Shown one piece after another: positions 9,257 to 17,239 of a stretch of DNA of 64,000 bases. The position numbers and the translations under genes are program-made. The stretch is from CAVSUB01 sp963730995. GTDB lineage: Bacteria; Acidobacteriota; Vicinamibacteria; Vicinamibacterales; 2-12-FULL-66-21. Within the stretch, counting starts at the first letter, position 1; each line of letters opens with the position of its first letter. The notes under the pieces are model-generated. The model worked only from the letters and a program-made list of their open reading frames with translations. It was not told the origin of the DNA and ran no database searches. Location: contig CAVSUB010000001.1 in assembly GCA_963730995.1 (NCBI GenBank), positions 1,302,001 to 1,366,000 on the forward strand, in the 5' to 3' direction.

Positions 9257-10375
9257 CTACTCATACACCCGCTGGATTCTCGCCCCTACACGACACAGCA
9301 ACTCGTAGGGAATCGTCCCAATCGACGCGGCGATCTCGCGTACGCCGACCGCCTCCGGGTCCTGCGTCCCGACGATGACGACCTCGTCGCCGGGCGCGAC
9401 GTCCATGCCCGTCACGTCGATCATCGACATGTCCATGCACACGGAGCCGACGACGGGCGCGCGGCGGCCGCGCACGAGCATGCACCCCTGGCCTGACAGC
9501 CGCAGATCCAGGCCGTCCGCGTAGCCAGCGGGGACGACGGCCACGGTCCGGACCCGGTCGTCGGCCCCGTGCAACCCGTACCCGATTCCTTCTCCGGGCC
9601 GCAGGCCCTTCACCGCAACGATACGACTATGCAGTGACAGGGCAGGTCGCAGCGGCAGCGTGGAGGCGATTGGCGGCGGCACGATGCCATAGAGGAGCAG
9701 CCCGGGCCGGACGAAGTCGTACCAGACCCGCTCGTCGCGCAGGAGCGCCGCGCTGTTGGCGGCGTGGCGTGAATGAATCTGGATGCCGAGCGATGGCAGC
9801 CGCACGCACGCCGCGTCGAATCGCAGCCGCTGCTCAGCGAACGCCGGGTGGTCGGGTGCATCCGCGGTCGCGAAGTGCGTGTAGACAGCGTTGATGGCGA
9901 GGTTCGGGCTGGCCGCGACTTCCGGGAGCGTGCGATCGAGGTTGTCGTGTCGGAATCCGAGACGGTTCATGCCGGTGTCGATCTTCAGATGGCAACGGAG
10001 CGTCACCTGGTGTCGCGCGGCGGCCTGCTGGAGTGCGCGCGCGGCGGAGGGCGTCGAGATCGTGGGCGTGAGGTAGTGCGTGAACACGCCGTCGAGATCG
10101 CTGACGCTCAGCGCACCAAAGATCAGGATTGGCGCGCGCACACCCGCTTCGCGCAGGACGATACCTTCCTCGATGTCGGCGCACGCCAGCATGGCTGCGC
10201 CGGCGTCCTCGAGCGCAAGGCCTACTTCCGGGGCGCCATGGCCGTAGGCGTTCGCCTTGACGACCGCGATCACGCGAGGGGCAGCTGTTGTCGATGCAGC
10301 GAGAAAGTCGGAAATGGCGGCGTAGTTCGAGCGGATGGCGCCAAGGTCGACGCGCGCAACAGTCGGACGGATCAC
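9257..10375 (-). CDS. alr: Alanine racemase
   Basis: A 372-residue PLP enzyme converting L- to D-alanine for peptidoglycan. The PLP lysine is in VVKANAYGHGA (near residue 40), and the C-terminal part has GYGLHGADD and VCMDMSMIDVTG. The start is GTG 10375 (MIRPTVARVDLGA), where the family N-terminus begins. It is downstream of dnaB on the same strand, with a CCAGCT-word spacer between them. Length and motifs are normal. Confidence 0.95.
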   Translation of the reverse strand: MIRPTVARVDLGAIRSNYAAISDFLAASTTAAPRVIAVVKANAYGHGAPEVGLALEDAGAAMLACADIEEGIVLREAGVRAPILIFGALSVSDLDGVFTHYLTPTISTPSAARALQQAAARHQVTLRCHLKIDTGMNRLGFRHDNLDRTLPEVAASPNLAINAVYTHFATADAPDHPAFAEQRLRFDAACVRLPSLGIQIHSRHAANSAALLRDERVWYDFVRPGLLLYGIVPPPIASTLPLRPALSLHSRIVAVKGLRPGEGIGYGLHGADDRVRTVAVVPAGYADGLDLRLSGQGCMLVRGRRAPVVGSVCMDMSMIDVTGMDVAPGDEVVIVGTQDPEAVGVREIAASIGTIPYELLCRVGARIQRVYE

Positions 10376-10388
10376 TTGGACATGGTAC

Positions 10389-10424
10389 CTGAAGCTACCA
10401 GCTGCCAGCTTCGAGCTGAAAGCT
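10389..10424. repeat. CAGCT-word repeat between dnaB and alr
   Basis: Short degenerate words (CCAGCTG, CCAGCTT, GAGCTGA) like those at 969 and 14835. It starts directly after the dnaB stop codon. Confidence 0.5.
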
Positions 10425-11781
10425 ATTGCTGCCCGCTTTTCGCCAGATTCTCGAACCGCGTGTGCTCTTTGATGAAGGCCAGCTTCGCCGTGCCAGTCGG
10501 GCCGTTGCGCTGCTTTCCGATGATGATCTCCGCGAGCCCTTCGGCTTCCTGATTCGGCTGGCCGTCAGCGTCGCGGTACTGCTCCTCGCGGAAGATGAAC
10601 ATGACGACGTCGGCGTCCTGCTCGAGGGCGCCCGACTCGCGCAGGTCCGAGAGCTGCGGCCGATGGTCCGATCGGGTTTCGGGTGCGCGTGAGAGCTGCG
10701 ACAGTGCGACGATCGGAACCGACAACTCCTTCGCCAGCCCCTTCAGCGACCGCGAGATCGACGCCAGTTCTGCCTGACGGCTTTCGAAGCGTCCCCTCCC
10801 CTGCATCAACTGGATGTAGTCGATGATGAGTAGATCGAGGCCGTGCTCCGCCTTCAGGCGGCGCGCCTTGGCGCGCATCTCCAGCACGCCGATTGACGCT
10901 GTGTCGTCGATGAATACGCGTGCCTCCGCCAGCGTGCCGAGCGCGTGCGACAGCCGGCCGTAGTCCTTCTCGCTCAAGTAGCCGCTCCGGAAGCGGTGAG
11001 CGTCGATGCGCGCCTCCGACGTCAGCATCCGCATGAAGAGCTGTTCCTTCGACATCTCGAGACTGAAGAACCCTACCGTCATCGTCGTCGAGGTTCCGAC
11101 GTGCTGCGCGATATTCAGGACGAAGCTGGTCTTCCCCATCGAGGGCCTGGCGGCGACCAGGACCAGGTCCGACGGCTGCAGCCCTGACGTCATCTCGTCG
11201 AGGTCGAGGAAGCCCGTCGGCACGCCGGTGACGAGGCCCTTGTGCTGCTGCAGCTTCTCGATCGTCGCGAAGCTGCTCTGGACCAGATCGCGCAGCGGCA
11301 CGAAGCCGGCGCGAATCCGATCCTCTGCTATCGCGAAGATCGAGCGTTCGGCCTCGTCGAGCAGAAGGTCCGGCTCCTGCTCCGCCTCGTACGCGTCTGC
11401 GAGGATCTTGTTCGCAGAGTGAATCAGACTCCGAAGCGTCGACTTCTCCTTGACGATCCGCGCGTAGTACTCGACGTTCGCGGACCGTGGCACTCCGTCG
11501 GCGAGCGACGCCACGTAGGCGGGTCCGCCGACTTCGTCGAGCTCACCCGATCGCGACAACTCTTCCTTCAGGGTGACGAAATCGATCGGGTCGTTGCGCT
11601 CGCTCAGCGCAACCATGCGGTTGAAGATCCGACGGTGCGCGTCACGGAAGAAATCGTGTGCGTCGATGAGCTCCGCCGCGAGATTGAATGCTTCGTTGCG
11701 GATCAGAATCGCGCCGAGGACCGACTTCTCTGCGTCGAGGCTGTGCGGAAGCGTACGTTCGGGAGCGGCGATATCGGCCAT
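10423..11781 (-). CDS. dnaB: Replicative DNA helicase DnaB
   Basis: A 452-residue hexameric replication fork helicase. The N-terminal domain starts LPHSLDAEKSVLGAIL and the RecA-like domain has Walker A AARPSMGKTS near residue 205. Later motifs are FSLEMSKEQL, IIDYIQLMQG and SQLSRAPE with the arginine finger region. It starts at ATG 11781. It follows rpsF-rpsR-rplI, the common rpsF-rpsR-rplI-dnaB order. No intein or insertion is visible. Confidence 0.97.
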   Translation of the reverse strand: MADIAAPERTLPHSLDAEKSVLGAILIRNEAFNLAAELIDAHDFFRDAHRRIFNRMVALSERNDPIDFVTLKEELSRSGELDEVGGPAYVASLADGVPRSANVEYYARIVKEKSTLRSLIHSANKILADAYEAEQEPDLLLDEAERSIFAIAEDRIRAGFVPLRDLVQSSFATIEKLQQHKGLVTGVPTGFLDLDEMTSGLQPSDLVLVAARPSMGKTSFVLNIAQHVGTSTTMTVGFFSLEMSKEQLFMRMLTSEARIDAHRFRSGYLSEKDYGRLSHALGTLAEARVFIDDTASIGVLEMRAKARRLKAEHGLDLLIIDYIQLMQGRGRFESRQAELASISRSLKGLAKELSVPIVALSQLSRAPETRSDHRPQLSDLRESGALEQDADVVMFIFREEQYRDADGQPNQEAEGLAEIIIGKQRNGPTGTAKLAFIKEHTRFENLAKSGQQ

Positions 11782-11899
11782 GGTGACGGCTTGACCGGTG
11801 AGTTGTGATGGAAAAAGAAAACGGGTGAACGCCGACGAAAAGAGGATACACCTTTTTTCGCCGCGGTCACCCGCTTGACGAACACGCGCGCGAGATTTT

Positions 11900-12349
11900 T
11901 CAGCTCGCCTGCGCGACGACCTTCACGCGGACGCGTGCGGTGACGTCGCGATGCACCTTTACGGGCACCTCCACCTGGCCGAGCGCCTTGATCGGATCGA
12001 CCAGCTGGATCTTGCGCTTGTCCAACTCGAACCCTTTCGCCTCGAGCGCGTGCGCGATGTCGGCGGACGTCACCGATCCATACATCACGTCGTTCTCGCC
12101 GACGCGGCGCGCGATCTCGATCTCGAGCTGCTCCAGCCGCTGCGCGTACGCCTCGGCGGCCGAGCGCTCCTGCGCGTCGCGGACCTCGGCAACTTTCTTT
12201 TCGCGCTCGATCTGCTGCTTGTTCGCCTCGGTCACCACGAGGGCGAGCTTGCGCGGCAGCAGAAAGTTGCGGGCGTAGCCGGCCGCGACCTTGACGACTT
12301 CGCCGCGGCGGCCGAGATTGTCGATGTGCTCTCTGAGAATGACTTCCAT
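11900..12349 (-). CDS. rplI: 50S ribosomal protein L9
   Basis: 149 residues. It has the bL9 N-terminal signature MEVILREHIDNLGRRGEVV and AGYARNFLLPRKLA, a central charged helix (residues 45-80) and the C-terminal rRNA-binding domain. The start at ATG 12349 replaces a longer open frame that overlaps rpsR. It is the third gene of rpsF-rpsR-rplI. The 107-bp gap to rpsR holds a GC hairpin (GGCGGCGTCC/GGACGCCGCC). Confidence 0.97.
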   Translation of the reverse strand: MEVILREHIDNLGRRGEVVKVAAGYARNFLLPRKLALVVTEANKQQIEREKKVAEVRDAQERSAAEAYAQRLEQLEIEIARRVGENDVMYGSVTSADIAHALEAKGFELDKRKIQLVDPIKALGQVEVPVKVHRDVTARVRVKVVAQAS

Positions 12350-12456
12350 GATGTGCTCACCTGATAGCGCAAATGCCCCAGACCGCAGTCGGCCGGCCTG
12401 TCGCCCACCGGGCGGCGTCCACGGACGCCGCCCCGCAGTGACAGGGACAATTCGAA

Positions 12457-12765
12457 TCAATCCGTCACGTACGGCACGAGCGCCAGCTGCCGCGCGCGCT
12501 TGATCGCGGTCTGCAGCTTGCGCTGATGCAGCGCGCACGTCCCCGAGATTCGGCGCGGCTGAATCTTGCCTCGCTCCGGAAGGAACGGCGCCAGCAGCCG
12601 GACGTCCTTGTAGTTGATGTAGTCGATCTTCTCCGCGCAGAACTTGCAGACCCGGCGCCGCCGGAAGAAGCCGCCACGGCGAGGTGCGTCCCCGCCCTTG
12701 CCCTTGTCCCGGTCGCCGCCCTTGCCGCCGCGGCCCCGGCCGCCACCGCCTCGTTCGTCGCTCAT
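12457..12765 (-). CDS. rpsR: 30S ribosomal protein S18
   Basis: 102 residues. The conserved core is CKFCAEKIDYINYKDVRLL ... RRISGTCALHQRKLQTAIKRAR. The N-terminal 30 residues are Gly/Arg/Lys-rich, a longer basic tail than in E. coli S18. The ATG overlaps the rpsF stop by 4 bp (ATGA), which suggests translational coupling. S18 forms a dimer with S6 on the 30S platform. Confidence 0.97.
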   Translation of the reverse strand: MSDERGGGGRGRGGKGGDRDKGKGGDAPRRGGFFRRRRVCKFCAEKIDYINYKDVRLLAPFLPERGKIQPRRISGTCALHQRKLQTAIKRARQLALVPYVTD

Positions 12766-13214
12766 CGCTGGACCTCCATCCCGTCCCGGTCGTCGTCCTG
12801 ATCGTTGTCGCCGCTGCGGCCTTCACCCGGCTGCGGTTCGGGCGGCAGCCCGCGAGCAGTTCGCCGCCGCGCCTGTGTCGCCTTCCGCGCGTCGCGCGTC
12901 CGTTCCGCCACGCGGATCTCTTCGTCCACCCGCACTACGAGATGGCGGATGACAAGGTCGATCACGCGAAGGCGGCGGTCGATTTCCTTCATCAGCTCAC
13001 CGGAGCCGGTGATGGTCTCGACGACGTAGGTGCCCTCGCGGTGATGGCCGATTTCGTAGGCGAGCTTGCGCCGACCCCAGTTCTCGGTCTTGTCGAACGT
13101 GCCCTGATAGCGCTGGACGATTTGCTCGATCTGGGTGTGCAGCTCGGCGATCTGGGCCTCGGACGCGTCCGGGGTCACGATGTAGACGAGCTCGTACTGT
13201 CTGGACGTACTCAT
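12762..13214 (-). CDS. rpsF: 30S ribosomal protein S6
   Basis: 150 residues. The bS6 fold is recognisable from YELVYIVTPDASEAQIAELH, WGRRKLAYEIGHHREGTYVV and DLVIRHLVVRVDEE. The start is ATG 13214, eight bases after AAGGAG; the longer open frame upstream runs into repeat sequence. An Arg/Gln/Asp-rich C-terminal tail follows residue 115. It is the first gene of the S6-S18-L9 operon. A stem GCTACTCGG/CCGAGTAGC (13337-13370) sits in its upstream region. Confidence 0.96.
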   Translation of the reverse strand: MSTSRQYELVYIVTPDASEAQIAELHTQIEQIVQRYQGTFDKTENWGRRKLAYEIGHHREGTYVVETITGSGELMKEIDRRLRVIDLVIRHLVVRVDEEIRVAERTRDARKATQARRRTARGLPPEPQPGEGRSGDNDQDDDRDGMEVQR

Positions 13215-13238
13215 GTGTCTCCTTCTGGACTTTTCAAT

Positions 13239-13307
13239 CCGGGGGGCTTCGCCCCGCCGGACCCCCCATCGCCGTCGCTCGCGGGGCCCCATGCCCCGCT
13301 CCGCTCC
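13239..13307. repeat. GC-rich element downstream of pth (copy 1 of a flanking pair)
   Basis: CCGGGGGGCTTCGCCCCGCCGG followed by ...CTCGCGGGGCCCCATGCCCC... A closely related copy lies at 14005-14073 in the same orientation. The two copies bracket pth. Confidence 0.7.
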
Positions 13308-13390
13308 GGCGGGCGCGCCCGCGGCGCGCGTGGACGGCTACTCGGAACCGAACTGTCTCAGCCGAGTAGCAAGGAGAAAGATAGGTTGTT

Positions 13391-13997
13391 CTAGTTCCCG
13401 TCTTTCTTGTCTTCGCTTCCGTCGCTTCCTTCTTCTTTGTCTTCTCTTCTGTTGAACCTGTTCATCACAGGCCCAATGCCTTCCCGAACGAAGAGCTCTG
13501 ACGCATCGGCGGCGCGGCCCACGGCCTCGTCGACCATTGACCGCTCCTCCTCATCGAACTTCGCGAGCACGTGGTCCGCGAGATCGCGGCGACTGTCCCC
13601 CCGCCCGACACCGACCCGCAGCCGCGAGAACGCTGTCGCCCAGCTGCTCGATCAGCGACTTCAAGCCGTTGTGGCCTCCGGCCGATCCGAAAGCCCTCGC
13701 ACGCAGCCGCCCGAGCTCCAGGTTCGCATCGTCTACGACGACGAGCATGTCGACCGGATCGATCTTGTAGAAGCGCAGCAGATCGCCGACCGCAAATCCG
13801 CTCAGGTTCATGAACGTGAGCGGCTTGGCCAGCAGCGCGCCTTCCGATCGCCAACGCGTCACCAGTGCGTCGGCCGGTCCGCTTTCCCACTCCAGCCGGT
13901 GCCGTTCAGAGAGCAGGTCGAGTACGTCGAAGCCCACGTTGTGTCGCGTCCCGGCGTACTTGCGACCGGGGTTTCCGAGACCGACGATGAGCTTCAT
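13391..13997 (-). CDS. pth: Peptidyl-tRNA hydrolase, frameshifted in this assembly
   Basis: Pth recycles peptidyl-tRNA released from stalled ribosomes and is essential. The first 122 codons from ATG 13997 read MKLIVGLGNPGRKYAGTRHN with catalytic His in TRHNVGF, FMNLSG, DDANLELG and GSAGGHNGLKSL. At about 13631 the frame breaks. Reading one base over restores FSRLRVGVGRGDSR ... DHVLAKFDEEE ... down to a stop at 13391, giving a normal ~200-residue enzyme. A single inserted base (AGC-G-TTC) explains it. The restored tail after VREGIGPVMNRFN is Lys/Glu/Asp-rich. There is no Shine-Dalgarno in front of the ATG; the GC repeat at 14005 lies immediately upstream. Confidence 0.9.
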
Positions 13998-14004
13998 TGC
14001 TAAA

Positions 14005-14073
14005 CCGGGGGGCTTTGCCCCGCCGGACCCCCCAACACACTCGCTCGCGGGGGCCCCATGCCCCGCTCCGCTC
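14005..14073. repeat. GC-rich element upstream of pth (copy 2 of a flanking pair)
   Basis: A near copy of 13239-13307, ending 8 bp before the pth ATG. Reading through either copy in the plus direction gives similar PGGFAPPDPP peptides, which are easily mispredicted as genes. Confidence 0.7.
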
Positions 14074-14106
14074 GTGTGGCTCACTCGCTGCGCTCATTCG
14101 CGCCGC

Positions 14107-14164
14107 TAGCTTCTAGCCACCGCTCCTAGCTCCTAGCTCCTAGCTCCTAGCTCCTAGCTCCTGA
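14107..14164. repeat. CTAGCTC heptanucleotide tandem array
   Basis: About seven near-perfect copies of CTAGCTC/CTCCTAG directly abut the restored rplY stop codon. This is the cleanest 7-bp unit in the window. Confidence 0.85.
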
Positions 14165-14828
14165 CTACTTCTCTTCGTCCTTGTCGGTCTTGCCCTTCTT
14201 GATGACTTCGGGCTCCGCCGGGGCGGCCACTGCGTCCAACCACTGGCTCCGTCGCGGCCGGCTCCTCGACCTTCAGCGCCACGACGTGGACGATCATCAG
14301 GTCACCATCGGTGACCGGCTTCCACTTCGCGCCTTCGGTGTGGAGGTCACGCACGCGAACGCCCTGATTCAGCATCAGCTCCGAGATGTCCACGACGATG
14401 TTCTCGGGGATGTCGCCGGGGAGGCACTCGATCTCGATCTCGCGGTTGACGAAGTCGACGATCCCGCCCTGCTGCTTGACGCCAGGCGCCTCGCCCTTCA
14501 TCAGGAGCGGCACGGTCACGGTGAGCGCCTTGTCCATCGCGACCTGATAGAAGTCGGCGTGGAGGAGCTTGTGATCGATCGGATCGATCTGGTACTCCTT
14601 CACCAGGACGCGCGTGTCGCCGCCGTCGACCTGCAGGCCGATGAGCGTGTTCACGCCCGACTCGGAGTGGAGGATCCGCATCAGGATCTTGGGATCGACC
14701 GCGATCTCGACGGCCTTGCCTTTTTCGGCGCCATAGACGACGGCGGGTATCCGTCCGCTGGCGCGCAGCCGCCGCGCCTCGTTCTTGCCGCGCCCGTCTC
14801 GTTTCTCTGCCTGCAGTGTTGCGTCCAT
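14165..14828 (-). CDS. rplY: 50S ribosomal protein L25 (CTC family), frameshifted near the C-terminus
   Basis: The two-domain bL25/CTC protein binds 5S rRNA. It begins MDATLQAEKRDGRGKNEARRL and has VYGAEKGKAVEIAVD, GVNTLIGLQVDG and the C-terminal TL5-like domain (EIECLPGDIPENIVVDISEL). After EEPAATEPVV the annotated frame turns to Arg/Gly-rich sequence. One extra G at 14236-14237 (GTTGGAC for GTTGAC) explains this. The other frame gives DAVAAPAEPEVIKKGKTDKDEEK and a stop at 14165. About 220 residues after correction. It lies between prs and pth, the usual prs-rplY-pth order. Confidence 0.9.
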
Positions 14829-14834
14829 ATTTGT

Positions 14835-14942
14835 TAGCTCTCAGCCATCAGCTCTCAGCTGTCAGCTCGTTCGATTGCCGGCACCAGCTCCGGCCCTCCT
14901 GCCACTCCGTTCAGCTGTCAGCTGAGAGCTGATAGCTGAGCA
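14835..14942. repeat. CAGCTCT/CAGCTGT word arrays downstream of prs
   Basis: Two blocks of AGCT-centred 7-bp words (TCAGCTC, TCAGCTG, ATAGCTG) in opposite orientations, separated by unique sequence. The right block overlaps the apparent 3' end of prs. Confidence 0.75.
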
Positions 14943-15896
14943 GTCTCAACACGAACAGCGAAGAAACCGACGTCTCCTCGTGAATGCTCCGGATCGCCTG
15001 ACCGAGCAGCCGCGCGACCGAGAGCTGCTTGATCTTGTTGCAGCACCTGCGCCCGCTCGGTGTTGAGCGGGATCGTGTTGGTGATGATCACCTGATCGAT
15101 CGGCGCCGCCTCCAGCCGTTCGATCGCCGGGCCCGACAGCACCCCGTGCACCGCGCACGCCAGCACCCGCTCGGCGCCGTTGGCTTTGAGCGCGTGCGCC
15201 GCTTTCACAATCGTTCCCGCGGTGTCGATGATGTCGTCCTGGATGATGCACGTCCGGCCGTTGACGTCACCGACCACGTTCATCACTTCTGCCGTCCCAT
15301 CGTCGCTGCGCCGCTTGTCGATGATCGCCAGTTCGCCGTTGAGCCGCTTCGCATACGCCCGGGCGCGCTCGGCGCCGCCGGCGTCGGGCGAGACGATCGT
15401 CAGGTCCGGGAACCCGAGCCGGTCGCAGTAGTTGATGATCACCGGCGCCGCGAACAGGTGATCGACCGGGATATCGAAGAACCCCTGGATCTGCGCCTTG
15501 TGCAGATCCATCGTCAGGACCCGGTTCGCCCCGGCCGCGCTCAGCAGGTTCGCCACGAGCTTGGCCGAGATCGGCACGCGTGGCTTGTCCTTCCGGTCCT
15601 GCCGCGCGTACCCGTAGTACGGAATCACCGCCGTGATGCGCGACGCCGACGACCGGCGGAACGCATCGATCATGACGCACATCTCGATCAGGTTCCGGTC
15701 CACATCCGCACAGGTCGGCTGCACGATGAAGACGTCGGTGCCCCGGATGTTCTCGTCGATCTGAAACGAAACTTCCGTATCGGGAAAGCGCTGCAGGCGC
15801 GCGTGCCCGATCGAGACGCCAAGAAACTCACCGATCTCCGCCGTGAGGGCGGGATGAGCAGCTCCCGGAGAAGAGCTTCAGCTGGCCGCGACTCAT
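14911..15896 (-). CDS. prs: Ribose-phosphate pyrophosphokinase, with two frameshifts in this assembly
   Basis: PRPP synthase makes the ribose donor for nucleotides, His and Trp. From ATG 15896 the protein reads MSRGQLKLFSGS. A +1 shift at about 15860 (AGC-T-GCT) then leads into AHPALTAEIGEFLGVSIG and FPDTEVSFQIDENI. The long intact part has IPYYGYARQDRKDKPR, MDLHKAQIQGFFDIPVDHL and the PRPP loop DDIIDTAGTI. A second +1 shift near 15036 (CAACAAG for CAACAG) restores IKQLSVARLLGQAIRSIHEE. The family normally ends near SVSSLFV. Here the frame continues into repeat sequence to 14911, possibly because of a third insertion at the stop. The ATG lies only 4 nt after the tRNA-Gln CCA. Confidence 0.9.
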
Positions 15897-15900
15897 AAAG

Positions 15901-15975
15901 TGGTTGGGGCGGAAGGATTCGAACCTTCGAATACGGGATTCAAAGTCCCGCGCCTTACCGCTTGGCCACGCCCCA
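15901..15975 (-). tRNA. tRNA-Gln (anticodon TTG)
   Basis: A 75-nt cloverleaf with acceptor TGGGGCG/CGCCCCA, anticodon loop CTTTGAA and an encoded CCA. It is located between ispE and prs, with the prs start codon 4 nt beyond its 3' end. The same gene order occurs in some Deltaproteobacteria. Confidence 0.95.
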
Positions 15976-15985
15976 TCATCCTCCA

Positions 15986-16143
15986 GGATTCGCGGCCCTT
16001 TGCGGTCCGCGGCATGGATTCGCGGCCCTTGCGGCCCGCTGTTCCCACGGATTCGCGGGCCCTTGCGGTCCGCTGGTCCCACGGATTCGCGGCCCTTTCG
16101 GCCCGCTGGTCCGACGGACTCGCGGTCCTTACGGTCCGCCGGC
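15986..16143. repeat. Five tandem 30-34 bp hairpin repeats upstream of tRNA-Gln
   Basis: Units start GGATTCGCGG(C)CCTT at 15986, 16016, 16049, 16083 and 16116 and diverge slightly. Each contains a GC stem of the CGCGGCCCTTGCGGCCCGC type. There are no unique spacers between units, so it is not a CRISPR array. It lies within the presumed ispE-tRNA-Gln-prs transcript. Confidence 0.85.
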
Positions 16144-16312
16144 GGGCCTGCGCACACGCTGCAGCCGAGCGCCGCACTCCGTGATCGGGTCCTGGCTCAC
16201 TCGAGCACAGATCACTAGACGAGCCGTGCGGGCACGTCCGCAAAACCGTAAGTGTACACGGTGGCTGACGTTCCGGTCAATTCGGCCTGACGCGTCGGTG
16301 TCTCTGGCGTCG

Positions 16313-17239
16313 TCAATTGCGTGCGGCCTTCGGCCGGCGGATCGTCGGACGGGACCTCCGCTCGTACTCGCCGCGGCTGAGCGTTCGGGTGAGGACCGCC
16401 CGCGCGCCGCCGCGCGACACGGGCTTGAGCGCCTTCAGCGCCGCCGCCTGACTTCTGAACAGGCCGAACACCGCGGACCCGCTGCCGGACATCGCCGCCG
16501 CGATGGCGCCCGCTTCCCGGAGCGCCGTCCGCAGCGTCCCGATCTCAGGGTGCCGGCGAACGACCGGCGGCTCCAGATCGTTGATCATCTGCGCGGCCCT
16601 TGTCGGCCACGGCACGGGCAGGAGTTGGAGCTCCCGCGGCTCCTTCAACCCCGCCGTCCGGTCCTCGTCGTACCAGGCGTATGCCTCCGCCGTCGACACT
16701 CCGAACGGCGGCCGCACGATGACGACCGCGTGCGTGGGCAGATCGACGAGCGGATAAATCTCTTCCCCACGTCCGAGCCCCAGAGCCGTGCCGCCAGACA
16801 GGAAGAACGGAACGTCAGCTCCCAGACCGGACGCGACCTCGCGCAACAGGCTGATCGGCGCGCCGCCCCAGAGCCGGGCCAGACCTTGAAGCGCCGCAGA
16901 CGCGTCCGCGCTCCCGCCGCCAAGCCCCGTCTGCACCGGGATCACCTTCTCGATCGTGACGGCCGTGTCGAGGGGGTCGCCCGCGCGTCCGAGCGCAGTC
17001 CAGAGCCGAGCGGCAGCCTTCCAGACGAGATTCGAATCGTCCAGCGGAACGCCGGCAGTACGGCACTTGATCGCGAACGGCCCCGGCCGGTTCGCGCAAA
17101 TCAGCGTGTCGTGCAGCTCGATGGTCTGAAAGACCGTGCGGAGCTCGTGATACCCGTCGGGACGATGACCGAGGACGCGAAGATCGAGGTTGACCTTTGC
17201 GTGTGCGCGGGCGACGACGCGCAGCTTCTTCGCGCTCAC
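16313..17239 (-). CDS. ispE: 4-diphosphocytidyl-2-C-methyl-D-erythritol kinase
   Basis: A 308-residue GHMP kinase that phosphorylates CDP-methylerythritol between the IspD and IspF steps. The substrate-site lysine and start motif are ARAHAKVNLDLRVLGHRPDGYHEL. The ATP loop is PVQTGLGGGSADASAAL (near residue 100). The C-terminal motif is GAIAAAMSGSGSAVFGLF. The ATG overlaps the LolB-like stop by 4 bp (ATGA). About 70 nt of Arg-rich sequence follow the conserved end. Confidence 0.95.
   Translation of the reverse strand: MSAKKLRVVARAHAKVNLDLRVLGHRPDGYHELRTVFQTIELHDTLICANRPGPFAIKCRTAGVPLDDSNLVWKAAARLWTALGRAGDPLDTAVTIEKVIPVQTGLGGGSADASAALQGLARLWGGAPISLLREVASGLGADVPFFLSGGTALGLGRGEEIYPLVDLPTHAVVIVRPPFGVSTAEAYAWYDEDRTAGLKEPRELQLLPVPWPTRAAQMINDLEPPVVRRHPEIGTLRTALREAGAIAAAMSGSGSAVFGLFRSQAAALKALKPVSRGGARAVLTRTLSRGEYERRSRPTIRRPKAARN

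Noticed and set aside
13210..13394. Plus-strand gene encoding PGGFAPPDPP peptides
   Set aside because: The same peptide arises from both GC elements flanking pth; it is translated repeat DNA.
15986..16143. CRISPR array
   Set aside because: Units are contiguous, of variable length and lack spacers; no cas genes are near.
15828..16243. Minus-strand frames over the 33-bp array (GPRI/ESVGPA peptides)
   Set aside because: They run through tRNA-Gln and tandem repeats; only the last codons coincide with the prs start.
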